64,000 nucleotides of DNA, taken from contig NC_017958.1 of assembly GCF_000264455.2 (NCBI RefSeq), positions 873,001 through 937,000 on the forward strand, in the 5' to 3' direction. Numbering within the stretch: the stretch's first letter is position 1; each line of letters opens with the position of its first letter. The translations under genes were made by a program, and so were the position numbers. Shown here piece by piece: positions 34,429-45,148 of this stretch. The stretch is from Tistrella mobilis KA081020-065. GTDB taxonomy: Bacteria > Pseudomonadota > Alphaproteobacteria > Tistrellales > Tistrellaceae. The notes under the pieces were generated by a model. It was not told the origin of the DNA and did no database searches. It saw only the letters and a program-made list of their open reading frames with translations.

Positions 34429-37212
34429 GTGTCGCGCCCGACGGACATCTCGCGCCGGGATTTTCTGCGCGCCGCCGCTGCTGCGGGAGTGACCGCATCG
34501 GTCATGCCGCTGGGCCAGGCCCTGGGGGCGATGATCCCCGAAGGCAGCACCCGCCCTCCCGACTGGCTGGACGAGTCAGGGCGCATCCGCTTCCGCCATG
34601 ACGGCATCCGCAAGGTGACCGGCGACAAGGTGTTCGCGGTCGACATCCGCGCCCGCGACATGCCGGGCTGGCCCGAAGCCCAGTCTCATGGCTTCCTGCT
34701 CAGGGCGACCCGGGCCGACCGGGTGTTCGAGGGCGTCGACCTGTCGATGCTGCCGGAAGAGCTGATGCCCGACCGGCTGGTGACCGACGCCGAGCTTGCA
34801 GCCGACGGCGTGGCCATGCCCGAGCCCGATTTCTATGGCGACCTGCTGCTCAAGACCGGTGAGATACCGCCTCTGCTGGGCCAGCCGGTGGCACTGCTGA
34901 TCTATCACGACTATCCGCGCTTCCGCCGGGCGAAGCAGCTGCTGCAATTCAACGAGGATGCCATCCGCTATGGCCGGGAGACGGGGGCCCAGGCCCGCCC
35001 GCCCTATGGCCGCGCACGCTTCGTGCGCATCGGCGGGGCCACCCCCGTCGCGCCCGATATCTATTCGCCAATGACCGGCACCGTGCTGCGACCGCCCGCA
35101 GACAGCAACGACTGGCCGGCGGCCGATGCAGAGGGGGATGCGGCGGCGCGTGCCATGCATGCCGCAGAAGAGATCGCCCGCAGCCTGGAGAGCGCCGACG
35201 ACGATCTCGCGGTCTTCCGGCGGGAATATCATTCGCCCTATGTCGACCCGGCGGCGCTGGAACCGGACAACGGCAATGCCTGGTACGACCCGGCCGCCGG
35301 GCGCCTGCATCTGGTGACCGGCACCCAGTCGCCCTACACCAACGCCACCCATGTGATCGCCATGGTCCGGGCCAGCCGGTTCCGGCTGGACGAGCTGCGC
35401 TTCAATGCCGGCTACACTGTCGGCTACGGCCAGAAGGAACATCATTCCCTGCCCTATTACGCGGCCATGGCCGCGCTCTACGCCGAAGGCCGGCCGGTGC
35501 GGCTGGCGCTGAACCGGTGGGAGCATTTCCAGACCGCGATCAAGCGCCACCCCTTCCGGATCGATGCCGCGATCGCGGTCGACCGCCGGACGGGGCAGTT
35601 CCGGACGCTGCGCATGGATCTGCTGGGCGATGGTGGCGGGCGGATGAATTTCAGCCCCTCGGTGGGCGAGGTCGCGGCAAGTGCGGCGCAGTCGATCTAC
35701 TATTTCCCCCAAAGCGACCTGTCGGTGCGGATGGAGGCGTCGCGCGCCCCGACCGCCGGGTCGATGCGCGGCTATGGCACGCTGCAATCGATGAGTGCCA
35801 CCGAAATGCTGGTCGACGAGATTGCAGACGAGCTGCGGATCGATGCCATCGAACTGCGCCGGCGCAACCTGCTCACGGCGGGCATGAAGAACACCCAGGG
35901 CGCCGTGCCGGCCGGGTTGCTCAGGGCAGGCGAACTGCTGGAGGTGGCCGCCCGCCACCCGCTCTGGACCGAACGGCACGAGCGCAAGCGGCTGCACGAC
36001 CAGGACCATCCCGGTCATCACTACGGGGTGGGCTTCGCCGCGGTGCAGAAGGATTACGGCACCGGCGCCGAGGCGGCGATCGCCCGGGTGGCGCTGGACG
36101 CAGACGGCCATATCCACCTTCGCCACGTCTGCAACGAGATCGGCAACGGGTCGACCTCGTCGCAGATGCTGGTGGTGGCGGACTGGCTGGGCCGGCCGGC
36201 CCATGATGCCGAATTCGCGGTAACCGACTGGCCGGAACTGCCGCTGACCTCGAATGACGAGCCCTATACCATGTCGCAGGCGGCGCAGGACCAGGCGGCC
36301 CGTGATCCCCATTGGGTGCCGCGGATCACCTCGCCGCGCAGCGCCTCCAACTCGGCCTATTACCTGTCGCATGCAACGCGGGAGGCGGCGCGGATCCTGT
36401 TCGAACGCGGGCTCTGGCCGGCGGCGCTGTCGATCTGGCGCGAGGGCATCGGCGGCGGCCAGGCGGCCCCGCTCGCGATCCGGCGCGAGGAGGCGGTGTG
36501 GCGCGACGGATTGCTGGTCGCGGCCTCGCTGGAGCCGCTGCCGCTGGCCCGGCTGGCGGCCCGGGCCCATCAGATGGGGCTGGTGACCGGCGTCGTGGTC
36601 CATACCTTCAACCGCTGGTCCTGGACCGAGGCGGAGTTCGAGCTGGAGGACGGCACCCACCGCTGGCCGATCGATGCGCTGGCGCTGCGCCGGGGCGATG
36701 GCGGCTATGACTTCCAGCCCCGCCGGCGGGTCTTCTACCCGCCCGTCCAGCGCAACAATGCCGCCGTGGTCTATTACGCGCCGGTCGCAACCCTGGTCGA
36801 GCTGTCGGTAAACGGCGGCTCGGGCGAGATCCGGTTGCTGTCGCACCACTCGTGGATGGAATGCGGCAACATGATCGTGCCCGAGCTGGTCTCGGGCCAG
36901 CTGCAGGGCGGCATCGCCATGGGCATCGGCCATGCCCTGTTCGAGGAATTGCCGCTGTACGAGGACGGGCCGGGCAACGGCACCTGGAACTTCAACCGCT
37001 ACCGGTTGCCGCGCGCATCGGATGTCGCGGTCTGGTCGCAGACCGGCCAGGTGCTGCCGCCGCTTTCACCCACCGACCCGCCCAAGGGCATCGCCGAGGT
37101 GACCATGATCCCGATCGTGGCGGCGATCGCCAACGGCGTCGCCCATGCGATCGGCCACCGCTTCCACGACCTGCCGATCCGCCCCGAAAAGATCAGGGAG
37201 GTGCTGCTGTGA
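34429..37212 (+). CDS. Tat-exported xanthine-dehydrogenase-family molybdopterin-binding subunit
   Basis: This is a 927-residue large subunit of a molybdenum hydroxylase, with a twin-arginine signal (ISRRDFLRAAAAAG, about 7-20), so it acts in the periplasm. Aldehyde-oxidase-type blocks are GQPVALLIYHDYPRFRRAKQ, GTQSPYTNATHVIAMV, APTAGSMRGYGTLQSMSATE (cofactor region) and near the C-terminus PKGIAEVTMIPIVAAIANGV, holding the conserved catalytic glutamate. Relatives oxidise aldehydes or hydroxylate N-heterocycles. The frame opens at 34363 with an ATG at 34417, but GTG at 34429 has GGAG at a spacing of 6 and gives MSRPTDISRRDF, so it was chosen. The 2Fe-2S and cytochrome subunits follow with overlaps. 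No FAD subunit is present. Confidence 0.9.
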   Translation: MSRPTDISRRDFLRAAAAAGVTASVMPLGQALGAMIPEGSTRPPDWLDESGRIRFRHDGIRKVTGDKVFAVDIRARDMPGWPEAQSHGFLLRATRADRVFEGVDLSMLPEELMPDRLVTDAELAADGVAMPEPDFYGDLLLKTGEIPPLLGQPVALLIYHDYPRFRRAKQLLQFNEDAIRYGRETGAQARPPYGRARFVRIGGATPVAPDIYSPMTGTVLRPPADSNDWPAADAEGDAAARAMHAAEEIARSLESADDDLAVFRREYHSPYVDPAALEPDNGNAWYDPAAGRLHLVTGTQSPYTNATHVIAMVRASRFRLDELRFNAGYTVGYGQKEHHSLPYYAAMAALYAEGRPVRLALNRWEHFQTAIKRHPFRIDAAIAVDRRTGQFRTLRMDLLGDGGGRMNFSPSVGEVAASAAQSIYYFPQSDLSVRMEASRAPTAGSMRGYGTLQSMSATEMLVDEIADELRIDAIELRRRNLLTAGMKNTQGAVPAGLLRAGELLEVAARHPLWTERHERKRLHDQDHPGHHYGVGFAAVQKDYGTGAEAAIARVALDADGHIHLRHVCNEIGNGSTSSQMLVVADWLGRPAHDAEFAVTDWPELPLTSNDEPYTMSQAAQDQAARDPHWVPRITSPRSASNSAYYLSHATREAARILFERGLWPAALSIWREGIGGGQAAPLAIRREEAVWRDGLLVAASLEPLPLARLAARAHQMGLVTGVVVHTFNRWSWTEAEFELEDGTHRWPIDALALRRGDGGYDFQPRRRVFYPPVQRNNAAVVYYAPVATLVELSVNGGSGEIRLLSHHSWMECGNMIVPELVSGQLQGGIAMGIGHALFEELPLYEDGPGNGTWNFNRYRLPRASDVAVWSQTGQVLPPLSPTDPPKGIAEVTMIPIVAAIANGVAHAIGHRFHDLPIRPEKIREVLL

Positions 37213-37781
37213 TCCCCGCCACCAGATCGGTGCGGCTGACCGTCAACGGCCGGGATACCGGCCCGGTCGAGGTGCCCGAAGACCTGATGCTGCTTGAATT
37301 CCTGCAGGAATATCTGAACCTGACCGGCACACGCTATGGCTGCGGCCAGGGGGTCTGCCGTGCCTGTACCGTGATCCTGGACCGCCCCGACGGCCGCTCG
37401 CGGGCAGTGCCGAGCTGTGTGACCGGCGTCGCCCATCTGGATGGGGCGCGGGTCCGCACGGTCGAAGGCCATGCCGGCCGGAACGAGGATGGCAGCCTGG
37501 CGCTGTCCGCCATCCAGCAGGCCTATCTGACCCATTTCTCCTTCCAGTGCAGCTATTGCACCCCGGGCTTCGTCAACGGCGCGACCGTGCTGATCGAACG
37601 CCTGGCCCGCAAACCGGTGCCGCGCCGGGATGTGGAGCGCGTGGTGCTGGAAGGCATGGACCGGCATATCTGCCGCTGCACCGGTTATGTCCGCTATCTG
37701 GCCGCGGTGCGCGACGTCATCCTGTCAACGCCGGGGCTGACCACCGACCGGCCGGCGCAGAAGCGGGATGACGGATCATGA
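37209..37781 (+). CDS. (2Fe-2S)-binding subunit of the molybdenum hydroxylase
   Basis: This 190-residue small subunit has two [2Fe-2S] domains. The plant-ferredoxin-type site is in TRYGCGQGVCRACTVIL (with one more cysteine in VPSCVTG). The C-terminal helical site is in CSYCTPGFVNG and HICRCTGYVRYLAAV. It passes electrons from molybdopterin to the cytochrome. The start is a GTG at 37209 that overlaps the large-subunit stop by 4 bases, with GGGAGG about 7 bases upstream; no ATG precedes the conserved region in this frame. The protein lacks its own signal and probably rides out with the Tat-exported large subunit. The stop overlaps the cytochrome gene (ATGA). Confidence 0.92.
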   Translation: MIPATRSVRLTVNGRDTGPVEVPEDLMLLEFLQEYLNLTGTRYGCGQGVCRACTVILDRPDGRSRAVPSCVTGVAHLDGARVRTVEGHAGRNEDGSLALSAIQQAYLTHFSFQCSYCTPGFVNGATVLIERLARKPVPRRDVERVVLEGMDRHICRCTGYVRYLAAVRDVILSTPGLTTDRPAQKRDDGS

Positions 37782-39058
37782 GGCGGCGGCTGATTCTGGG
37801 GGCGCTTGCCCTGGTCGTTGTCGTGGTCGTCGCGGTGGTGGCGGTGCCGCTGCTGACCGGCGCCGGGCCGATCCCGCCTGCGACGGTGGACCCGGCCCGG
37901 CTGGATGCGGGCCAGCGCGCCCGGCTGGTGGAAAGGGGCCGCTACATCGCCCGTGCCGCCGACTGCGCCGCCTGCCATGTGGCCGAGGATGGCCGCGCCT
38001 ATGCCGGCGGGCTGCCGATGGAAACCCCGGTCGGCACGATCTACGGCACCAACATCACGCCCTCGCGCGATCACGGCATCGGCGACTGGAGCGCGGACGA
38101 TCTCTATCGGGCGCTGGTCTATGGCATCCTGCCCGATGGCGGCCGTCTGTATCCGGCCATGCCCTATACTTCCTATCACGCAATGACCCGGGCGGATGTG
38201 GATGCGCTCGCGGCCTATCTCGCCAGCCTGCCGGCGGTGGAGAAGCCGAACCGGCCGCCGGATCTGGCCTTTCCGTTCAACATCCGACCGGCAGTCGCCT
38301 TCTGGAACCTGATCTTCCGGCCCGAGCCGGGTGATCTGCCGCCGCCCGCGGGCACCGCCGCGCCGGCCGGCGATCCCGCCCGCGGCCGCTATCTGGTGGA
38401 GGTGCTGGGCCATTGCGGCGAATGCCATACCCCCCGCAACCTTGCCTATGCGATGGAGGACGACCGGCATCTTCAGGGCGAGGTGATCGAAGGCGCGCTC
38501 GCCCCCGACATCACCCCGGCCGGCCTCTCGGCCCGCGGCTGGACGGCCAGGGACCTGACCCGCTTCCTTGCCACCGGCCTCTCGCCCCAGGGCACGATGA
38601 CCTTCCGCATGTATCCGGTGCTCCACCATTCCACCCGCTATCTGACGGCGGAGGATGTGGGGGCGATCGCCGCCTATCTGACCGACGGGGCCCCGCCCCC
38701 GACACGGCCCGAACCGGTCACGACCGGCAACACGCGGAACGCCGGCCACGACATTTATCTGGGCTTCTGCGCCGGCTGCCACGGGGCCGATGGCGAAGGC
38801 CACCCCGCCGCCTCGCCGCCGCTGGCCACCAACACCACCGCCATGCTGCAGGATCCGCGCAATCTGGTGAAGGTGATCCGCGACGGCATTCCGGCCCGCC
38901 CGCTCGCCGGCACCGGCCGGATGCAGGAAATGCCGGCCTTCGGCGACCTGCTCGACGACGGCGAGATGGCGGCGCTGGTCAACTATCTGCGCCACCGCTG
39001 GGGCGGACAGCCCGGCGACGTCACCGCAGAGCGGGTGTCGGAGGTGGGGCCGCGCTGA
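37778..39058 (+). CDS. Triheme c-type cytochrome of the molybdenum hydroxylase
   Basis: This is a 426-residue membrane-anchored or exported protein. A hydrophobic N-terminus (about 5-27) is followed by three cytochrome c domains with CAACH (about residue 63), CGECH (about 213) and CAGCH (about 331). The third domain has the class I layout ending in EMPAFGDLLDDGEMAALVNY, with the axial methionine. This is the pattern of the cytochrome subunits of membrane-bound aldehyde, alcohol and gluconate dehydrogenases. It takes electrons from the 2Fe-2S subunit toward the respiratory chain. It starts at ATGA overlap with the small subunit and is the last gene of the operon. The acyl-CoA synthetase gene converges on it. 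Confidence 0.92.
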   Translation: MRRRLILGALALVVVVVVAVVAVPLLTGAGPIPPATVDPARLDAGQRARLVERGRYIARAADCAACHVAEDGRAYAGGLPMETPVGTIYGTNITPSRDHGIGDWSADDLYRALVYGILPDGGRLYPAMPYTSYHAMTRADVDALAAYLASLPAVEKPNRPPDLAFPFNIRPAVAFWNLIFRPEPGDLPPPAGTAAPAGDPARGRYLVEVLGHCGECHTPRNLAYAMEDDRHLQGEVIEGALAPDITPAGLSARGWTARDLTRFLATGLSPQGTMTFRMYPVLHHSTRYLTAEDVGAIAAYLTDGAPPPTRPEPVTTGNTRNAGHDIYLGFCAGCHGADGEGHPAASPPLATNTTAMLQDPRNLVKVIRDGIPARPLAGTGRMQEMPAFGDLLDDGEMAALVNYLRHRWGGQPGDVTAERVSEVGPR

Positions 39059-39081
39059 GCGGTTCCCATATTCGGTCCGCG

Positions 39082-40883
39082 TCAGGCATAGAGCCCTTCG
39101 ATGACATCCGTGTACTTCTTGTACACATTGCTGCGCCGGATCTTCATGGTCGCCGTCACTTCGTCGTCGTCATGGTCCAGTTCCTTGGTCAGCAGATGGA
39201 AGCGACGGATCTGCGACACCGGCGCGAGGCCGGCATTGGCGCGGGCGATTTCGGCCTCGATCAGGGCCCGGATCTTGGGGTTTTCGGCCAGCGAGCGGAA
39301 GGTGGTATAGGCGATGCCCTGCTCTTCCGCCCAACGCGCGACGGTGTCGTAATCGATCTGGATCAGGGCGGCGACGTATTTGCGCCGGTCGCCGATCACC
39401 ACGCATTCCTTGACATAGGGGCTGGATTTGGCGGCGTTCTCGATCTCGGTCGGCGACAGATTCTTGCCGCCGGCGGTGATCATGATGTCCTTGATCCGGT
39501 CGACGATGCGGATATGGCCGTCGACCTCTTCCCCGACATCGCCGGTGTGCAGCCAGCCGTCGCGGATGGTGTCGCGGGTCGCGGCCTCGTTCTTGTAATA
39601 GCCGGCGAAGACCGAGCCGCCCCGCACCAGGATTTCGCCGGTGGCGGGATCGAGCTTCACCTCCACCCCCTCGACGGCGGTGCCGACCATGCCCGGCCGG
39701 GCATCCTCGGGCGCCTGGCCGACGGCCACGCCCGAGGTCTCGGTCTGGCCATAGGCCTCGACCAGCGGCACGCCGATGGTGCGGAAGAAGCGCAGGATTT
39801 CAGGCGAAATGGGCGCGGCGCCGGTGATTGCCACATGTGCCCGGCGCAGGCCGATGAAGTTCTGCAGTGCCCGGAACACCAGCAGATACCAGAGCCCGAA
39901 GCGCAGCCGCTCGACCATCGTCCAGTCACGGCGCGGCTTCCAGGCAAGCGGCGTGCAGTCGCGGACCGCCCGGTCGAACAGCGCCTTCCGCCAGCCGCCG
40001 GTCTCGGCCATCTTGATGTGGATCGCCGCGTGCAGCTTTTCCCAGATCCGCGGTACGCCCATGAAGAAGCTGGGCGCCACCTCGCGCAGATCCGACTGCA
40101 CCGTGCGCAGGCTTTCGCCGAACGAGATCCGGCTGCCCAGATAGAGCGGTGCGAAATTGGTCATCGCCTGTTCGGCGACATGGCAGAGCGGCAGATAGCT
40201 GAGGCTGGAGGCCTCGCCATCCAGATGCAGCCGCGCGACCAGCCCGGGCACGACATGGGTGATGTTGCGATAGGTGATCACGGCGCCCTTGGGCTTTCCG
40301 GTCGAGCCCGAGGTGTAGATCATGAGCGCGGTATCATCGAGCGTCTGGGCATCGAGCAGCGCATCGGCGCGGCCGGGATCGGCGGCATGGTGTTCGGCGC
40401 CCAGCCGTTCCACCTCGTCGAAGGGGATCAGGTCGGGCTCGTCATAGCCGCGCAGGCCGCGCATGTCGACGACCACGATCCGGCGCAGCCGCGGCAGCTC
40501 CGCCCGCCTCTCCAGCACCTTGTCGGCCTGTTCCTGATCTTCGACCACCACCACGTCGACATCGGCATGGGCGAGCACATAGGCCACCTCCCCCGCCGGG
40601 CTGGTCGGATAGACGCCGACGGTGACCGCACCGATGATGCCGGTGCCCAGCTGGGCGATCACCCATTCGGCGCGGTTTTCGGACAGCACGCCGACATGGC
40701 CGCCGGCGCCCACCCCCAGCACCTCCAGCCCCAGGCCGAAGGCGCGGGCGCGCTCGAAATAGCCGGCCCAGGTGATCGGCTGCCAGATGCCGTAATCCTT
40801 CTGGCGGATCGCGAGCCGGTCGCCCTGCCTGCGGGCATGCTCGCGCAGCATCTGGGGCATGGTCAGGGTCGGAATCGCCATGG

Positions 40884-40887
<4 letters not shown>
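39082..40887 (-). CDS. AMP-dependent (long-chain-type) acyl-CoA synthetase
   Basis: This 601-residue ligase of the ANL superfamily activates a carboxylic acid with ATP and CoA. It shows the P-loop TALMIYTSGSTGKPKGAVIT, the motif VEAYGQTETSG, DGWLHTGDVGEE and the hinge VDRIKDIMITAGGKNLSPTE with the catalytic-lysine segment near the C-terminus. The fatty-acyl or aryl substrate cannot be named from sequence. The ATG at 40887 overlaps the livF stop by 4 bases and begins MTMAIPTLTMPQMLREHARR; an in-frame GTG at 40896 is less likely. It is the last gene of the livG-H-M-SBP-F-synthetase cluster, which suggests that the importer delivers an acid activated at once inside the cell. Confidence 0.93.
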
Positions 40888-41711
<824 letters not shown>

Positions 41712-41732
41712 CGGCAGGGCCCCGGTGGCTGT

Positions 41733-41764
41733 GGCCGGCCCGGGCACAGGGGCCCGGGCCGGCC
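41733..41764 (-). repeat. Intercistronic hairpin between binding-protein and livF genes
   Basis: A perfect 13-base-pair all-GC stem (GGCCGGCCCGGGC with its complement) closes the loop ACAGGG, starting 15 bases after the binding-protein stop. No thymine run follows. Such hairpins commonly protect the upstream mRNA or attenuate, giving more binding protein than ATPase. Confidence 0.7.
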
Positions 41765-41779
41765 TTGGGTCGGATGAGG

Positions 41780-43006
41780 TCAGGTGAGCGCGATCCAGTC
41801 GGAGGCCGGCACGTAGCGCTTTTCCGAGAACTTCACCTGATAGATGCGGCCCACCGGCACCGAATGGGTCTTCATCGAAATCGGCAGGCCGATGATGCCG
41901 CCGGTGTCCCAGTTCTCGATGCTCTCCAGTGCCGCCTTCATGTTTTTGGCGGTCATCTCCTGGCCGCCCTCCAGTACCCGCCGGGCGATTTCGGCAAAGA
42001 GCATGCCGGTGAACCAGCTGGCGACATAGGGGACGGGGCGATAGGTCACGTCCGGCGCATGCTGCTTCGTCCAGGCCCGCATGGCCTCGAAATTGGCGCC
42101 GCTGGCATCACTGTCGTAATAGTTGTAGGGCATCACCCCCATGAAGCCGTCTGACGGCTCGCCCACCTGATCGATCAGCAGCTTGTCCATGGTGTAATAG
42201 GTGCCCATGAACTTCGTCTTCAGGCCCATCTGCTTCATCTGAACGATGAATTCATTGATTGGCGACAGCACATAGCCGTGGAAGATCACATAGTCGGGGC
42301 GCGAGCGGCGCAGCTTCAGCACCTCGGCCGAGACGTCGACGCTGCCGGGTTTGGTCACGATCTCGTCGACCAGTTCGATGCCCAGCGCCTTGGCGCGCGC
42401 CTTGGCCGAGGCGATCGGGTCGCGGCCGAATTCGGTGTCGCTGTAGACCAGCGCCAGCTTCGGTGCCGAGCCGCCCGAGGCCTCGTTCTTGATGTATTGC
42501 AGCAGGATGCCGACCTGCTCGGCATAGCTGGGGCCGGCGATGAAGTGATAGGGGTAGCGGCCGGGATCGGCCAGTTCCGAGGCGAAGCTCGCCCCCGACA
42601 TCACCGTCGTGCCCAGCTGGACCAGTTCCGAGGCGATCGCCTTTTCGAAGCCGGTGCTGTCGCCGAAATAGAAGGGCGGCTTGTGGGCGGCGGTGATCTT
42701 CTTGAAGGCCGCCACCGACACGTCGACCTTGTAGCCGGTGTCTTCCATCACATAGCGCAGCTGGCGCCCGGCGACGCCGCCATTGGCGTTCTTCCATTCG
42801 ACGAAATCGTTCAGCCCCTGATGGCCGGCGATGCCGGCAAAGGCGAAGACGCCGGTCATCGGCAGCGAGCCGCCGATCACGATGTCGTCGGCGGCAAGCG
42901 CCATCCGCGGGTCGAGCCCGGTCTTGAGCGCCAGGCCGAGAGCCGCGGCACCGCCGCCATATTTCAGGAGATCGCGGCGCGAAACGCCACGCATGATGCT
43001 GGACAT
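41780..43006 (-). CDS. Liv-type ABC substrate-binding protein with Tat-like signal, second system
   Basis: This 408-residue binding protein has a twin-arginine-type signal (VSRRDLLKYGGGAAALGLAL, about 8-27). The mature part starts near ADDIVIGGSLPMTGVFAFAG and continues with EWKNANGGVAGRQLRY, YFGDSTGFEKAIASELVQLG, LALVYSDTEFGRDPIASAKA and GFMGVMPYNYYDSDASGANF. It resembles binding proteins for aromatic or branched acids rather than classic LivJ; the ligand is unknown. The ATG at 43006 follows GGGAGGAG, a strong ribosome site. It lies between livM and livF of the second system and is followed by the stable hairpin at 41733-41764. Confidence 0.92.
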   Translation of the reverse strand: MSSIMRGVSRRDLLKYGGGAAALGLALKTGLDPRMALAADDIVIGGSLPMTGVFAFAGIAGHQGLNDFVEWKNANGGVAGRQLRYVMEDTGYKVDVSVAAFKKITAAHKPPFYFGDSTGFEKAIASELVQLGTTVMSGASFASELADPGRYPYHFIAGPSYAEQVGILLQYIKNEASGGSAPKLALVYSDTEFGRDPIASAKARAKALGIELVDEIVTKPGSVDVSAEVLKLRRSRPDYVIFHGYVLSPINEFIVQMKQMGLKTKFMGTYYTMDKLLIDQVGEPSDGFMGVMPYNYYDSDASGANFEAMRAWTKQHAPDVTYRPVPYVASWFTGMLFAEIARRVLEGGQEMTAKNMKAALESIENWDTGGIIGLPISMKTHSVPVGRIYQVKFSEKRYVPASDWIALT

Positions 43007-43086
43007 GGGTGTCTCCTCCCTGAAAGGACGCCTGCCGCCGGTTCGTGCCGGCGGTCGTTGACGATCATGCAGGCCCGCGGCACCCC

Positions 43087-44130
43087 TCAGGTGCGGAAGG
43101 GCCAGAGATGGAAGAACCGCCGGAGCCTGCGCCACATCTCGGCGAGGCCATGGGGTTCGAAGATCAGGAACAGGACGATCAGCAGACCGAAGATCACTTC
43201 GCGCATCGGCGAAAGCACGACCGGGGCCTGCGGGTAGAAGGGCGTGACCATGGTGGTGACGAAGCGCAGCGCCTCGGGCACCAGGGTCATGAAGATCGCC
43301 CCCAGGATGCCGCCCAGGATCGAGCCCATCCCGCCGACGATGATCGCGGCCAGGAAGAAGATCGACATGGTGAGCGGGAAGCTTTCGGGCGTCACCACCC
43401 GGAAGAAATAGGCGAAGAGCCCGCCGGCGACCCCGGCATAGAAGGAGCTGAGCGCAAAGGCGTAGAGCTTCCAGCGCAACAGGTCGATGCCCAGAACCTC
43501 GGCCGAGATGTCGCGGTCGCGGATGGCGATGAAGGCACGGCCGACCCGGGTGCGGAACAGGTTGCGCGCGCCCATGCAGGCGATGACCGCCACCCCCATG
43601 ATCAGCCAGTACATCGACCGGTCGTCGCCCAGCACCAGGCCGAAGAGGTCGGCCGGCGGCACCTGCAGCCCGCCGATGCCGCCGGTGACCGGGTCCCAAT
43701 GGGCGAAGACGAAATGGGCGATGACCGAGGCGGCGAGCGTCGCGATCGCGAGATAGAGCCCTTTGACCCTGAGCGAGGGCAGGCCGACCAGCACGCCGAA
43801 GGCGGCGGAGGCAAGCCCCGCCAGCGGCAGGGTCAGGATGAAGGGCACCCCCCAGCGACTGGCGAGCACCGCGACCGTATAGCCGCCGATCCCCATGAAG
43901 GCCGCCTGGCCGAGCGAGATCTGGCCGGTGAAACCGGTCAGGATGTTGAGCCCGGTGGCGCTGATCACGTTGATCGCGACCAGACAGGCCAGATAGATGG
44001 TGTAGTCGTTGCCGATCAGGGGGAAGACCAGGATGGCGACGATCAGGGCCGCGAACCACGCCCGGCGCACGGGCGTGTCGAAGATCATCTCGTCGGCGAT
44101 ATAGCTGGTCTTGGCGTCACCGATACGCAT
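43087..44130 (-). CDS. livM: Liv-type ABC permease (LivM-like), second system
   Basis: This is a 347-residue inner-membrane permease with about nine hydrophobic segments. Landmarks are GLNILTGFTGQISLGQAAFM, LRVKGLYLAIATLAASVIAH, GRAFIAIRDRDISAEVLGID and FFLAAIIVGGMGSILGGILG. These are the standard LivM blocks, including the cytoplasmic coupling loop. It forms the translocation path with the LivH-like protein encoded 54 bases upstream, and is followed by the binding-protein gene 80 bases on. Confidence 0.93.
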   Translation of the reverse strand: MRIGDAKTSYIADEMIFDTPVRRAWFAALIVAILVFPLIGNDYTIYLACLVAINVISATGLNILTGFTGQISLGQAAFMGIGGYTVAVLASRWGVPFILTLPLAGLASAAFGVLVGLPSLRVKGLYLAIATLAASVIAHFVFAHWDPVTGGIGGLQVPPADLFGLVLGDDRSMYWLIMGVAVIACMGARNLFRTRVGRAFIAIRDRDISAEVLGIDLLRWKLYAFALSSFYAGVAGGLFAYFFRVVTPESFPLTMSIFFLAAIIVGGMGSILGGILGAIFMTLVPEALRFVTTMVTPFYPQAPVVLSPMREVIFGLLIVLFLIFEPHGLAEMWRRLRRFFHLWPFRT

Positions 44131-44184
44131 CGCGATCCGGTCTCCGGTGCGGTGGTGGCGAAGGGAACGGGGGCAGACACCCGG

Positions 44185-45063
44185 TCAGAGACGCTCGATC
44201 TCGCGGGTGCCGAACAGGCCGTAGGGGCGGACGATCAGGATCGCCGCCAGCAGAGAGAAGGTGGCGAGCTGGCGGTATTCACCGCCCAGATAGGTGCCGG
44301 CGATGGTTTCGATCCAGCCCACGAACAGCCCGCCGATCAGCGCGCCCATAATGCTGTCGAGCCCGCCCAGGATCACGATCACCAGGATCGACAGCCCGAC
44401 CACGCCCATCTGCGGGCTGAGCCCGCCGCTGGCCGCGACCAGGATGCCCGAGATCGCGGCCGCAAAGGCCCCGGCCATCCAGGCTGCCGAGAACACCTTG
44501 GGCACGGCGATGCCCATCGAATAGGCCGCCGCCTGATCGGAGGCCGTGGCGCGGAGTGCCACACCGCCGCGGGAGAAGCGGAAATAGAGCAGATAGACCA
44601 CGATCACGCAGGCCGCGATCACGAAGGCCCAGCCCGATTTCGGCGCCACGAACATCTCACCGATCATGATCGGCTCTCGCGGCAGGAAATCGGGCAGCAG
44701 CTGCGGATCGGCGGTCCAGAGCATTTCGGCGAGGCCGATCAGCACGCTGGCGATGCCCACCGTCACCATCACCACCGAGATCGGGTTCTCGCCCAGCATC
44801 GGCCGGATCGCGACCCGTTCGATCACGCCGCCCAGAAGCGACCCGCCGATCACCGCCAGCGGCAGCGACACATACCAGGGCCAGTCCAGGATGCCGGCAA
44901 AGGTGAGGAACAGATAGGCCGAGAACATCATCATCTCGCCGACGGCGAAATTGATGACCCGCGTCGCCTTGTAGATGATCACGAAACCAAGGGCGATCAG
45001 GGCATAGAGCCCGCCGGTCGCCAGCCCTGCAAGGCTGACTTCGCCGAAGAACAGCCAATCCAA
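44185..45063 (-). CDS. livH: Liv-type ABC permease (LivH-like), second system, TTG start
   Basis: This 292-residue permease starts at a TTG (45063), read as MDWLFFGEVSLAGLATGGLY. It has no ATG near the family start; the only upstream ATG (45198) would add 45 unrelated residues. AAGGAGG lies 6 bases before the TTG and decides the start. Blocks are LIALGFVIIYKATRVINFAV, IRPMLGENPISVVMVTVGI, GGVALRATASDQAAAYSMGI and ILGGLDSIMGALIGGLFVGW. It is followed by livM and preceded by livG. Confidence 0.9.
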   Translation of the reverse strand: MDWLFFGEVSLAGLATGGLYALIALGFVIIYKATRVINFAVGEMMMFSAYLFLTFAGILDWPWYVSLPLAVIGGSLLGGVIERVAIRPMLGENPISVVMVTVGIASVLIGLAEMLWTADPQLLPDFLPREPIMIGEMFVAPKSGWAFVIAACVIVVYLLYFRFSRGGVALRATASDQAAAYSMGIAVPKVFSAAWMAGAFAAAISGILVAASGGLSPQMGVVGLSILVIVILGGLDSIMGALIGGLFVGWIETIAGTYLGGEYRQLATFSLLAAILIVRPYGLFGTREIERL

Positions 45064-45148
45064 CGGCCGCCTCCTTCCACATACAGGATGCCAGGCAAGG
45101 GGGTGTCTGGTCGGACGGGACCCGTCGGAGGACCGGGACGACCGGCGG

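Noticed and set aside
34096-34498. Small frames inside the hairpin array
   Set aside because: Their composition reflects C-rich loops and stems, and the RNA structure and terminator explain the region better.
34576-36933. 785-codon antisense frame in the molybdopterin subunit gene
   Set aside because: It is shadow of the real coding frame; no domain or start signal.
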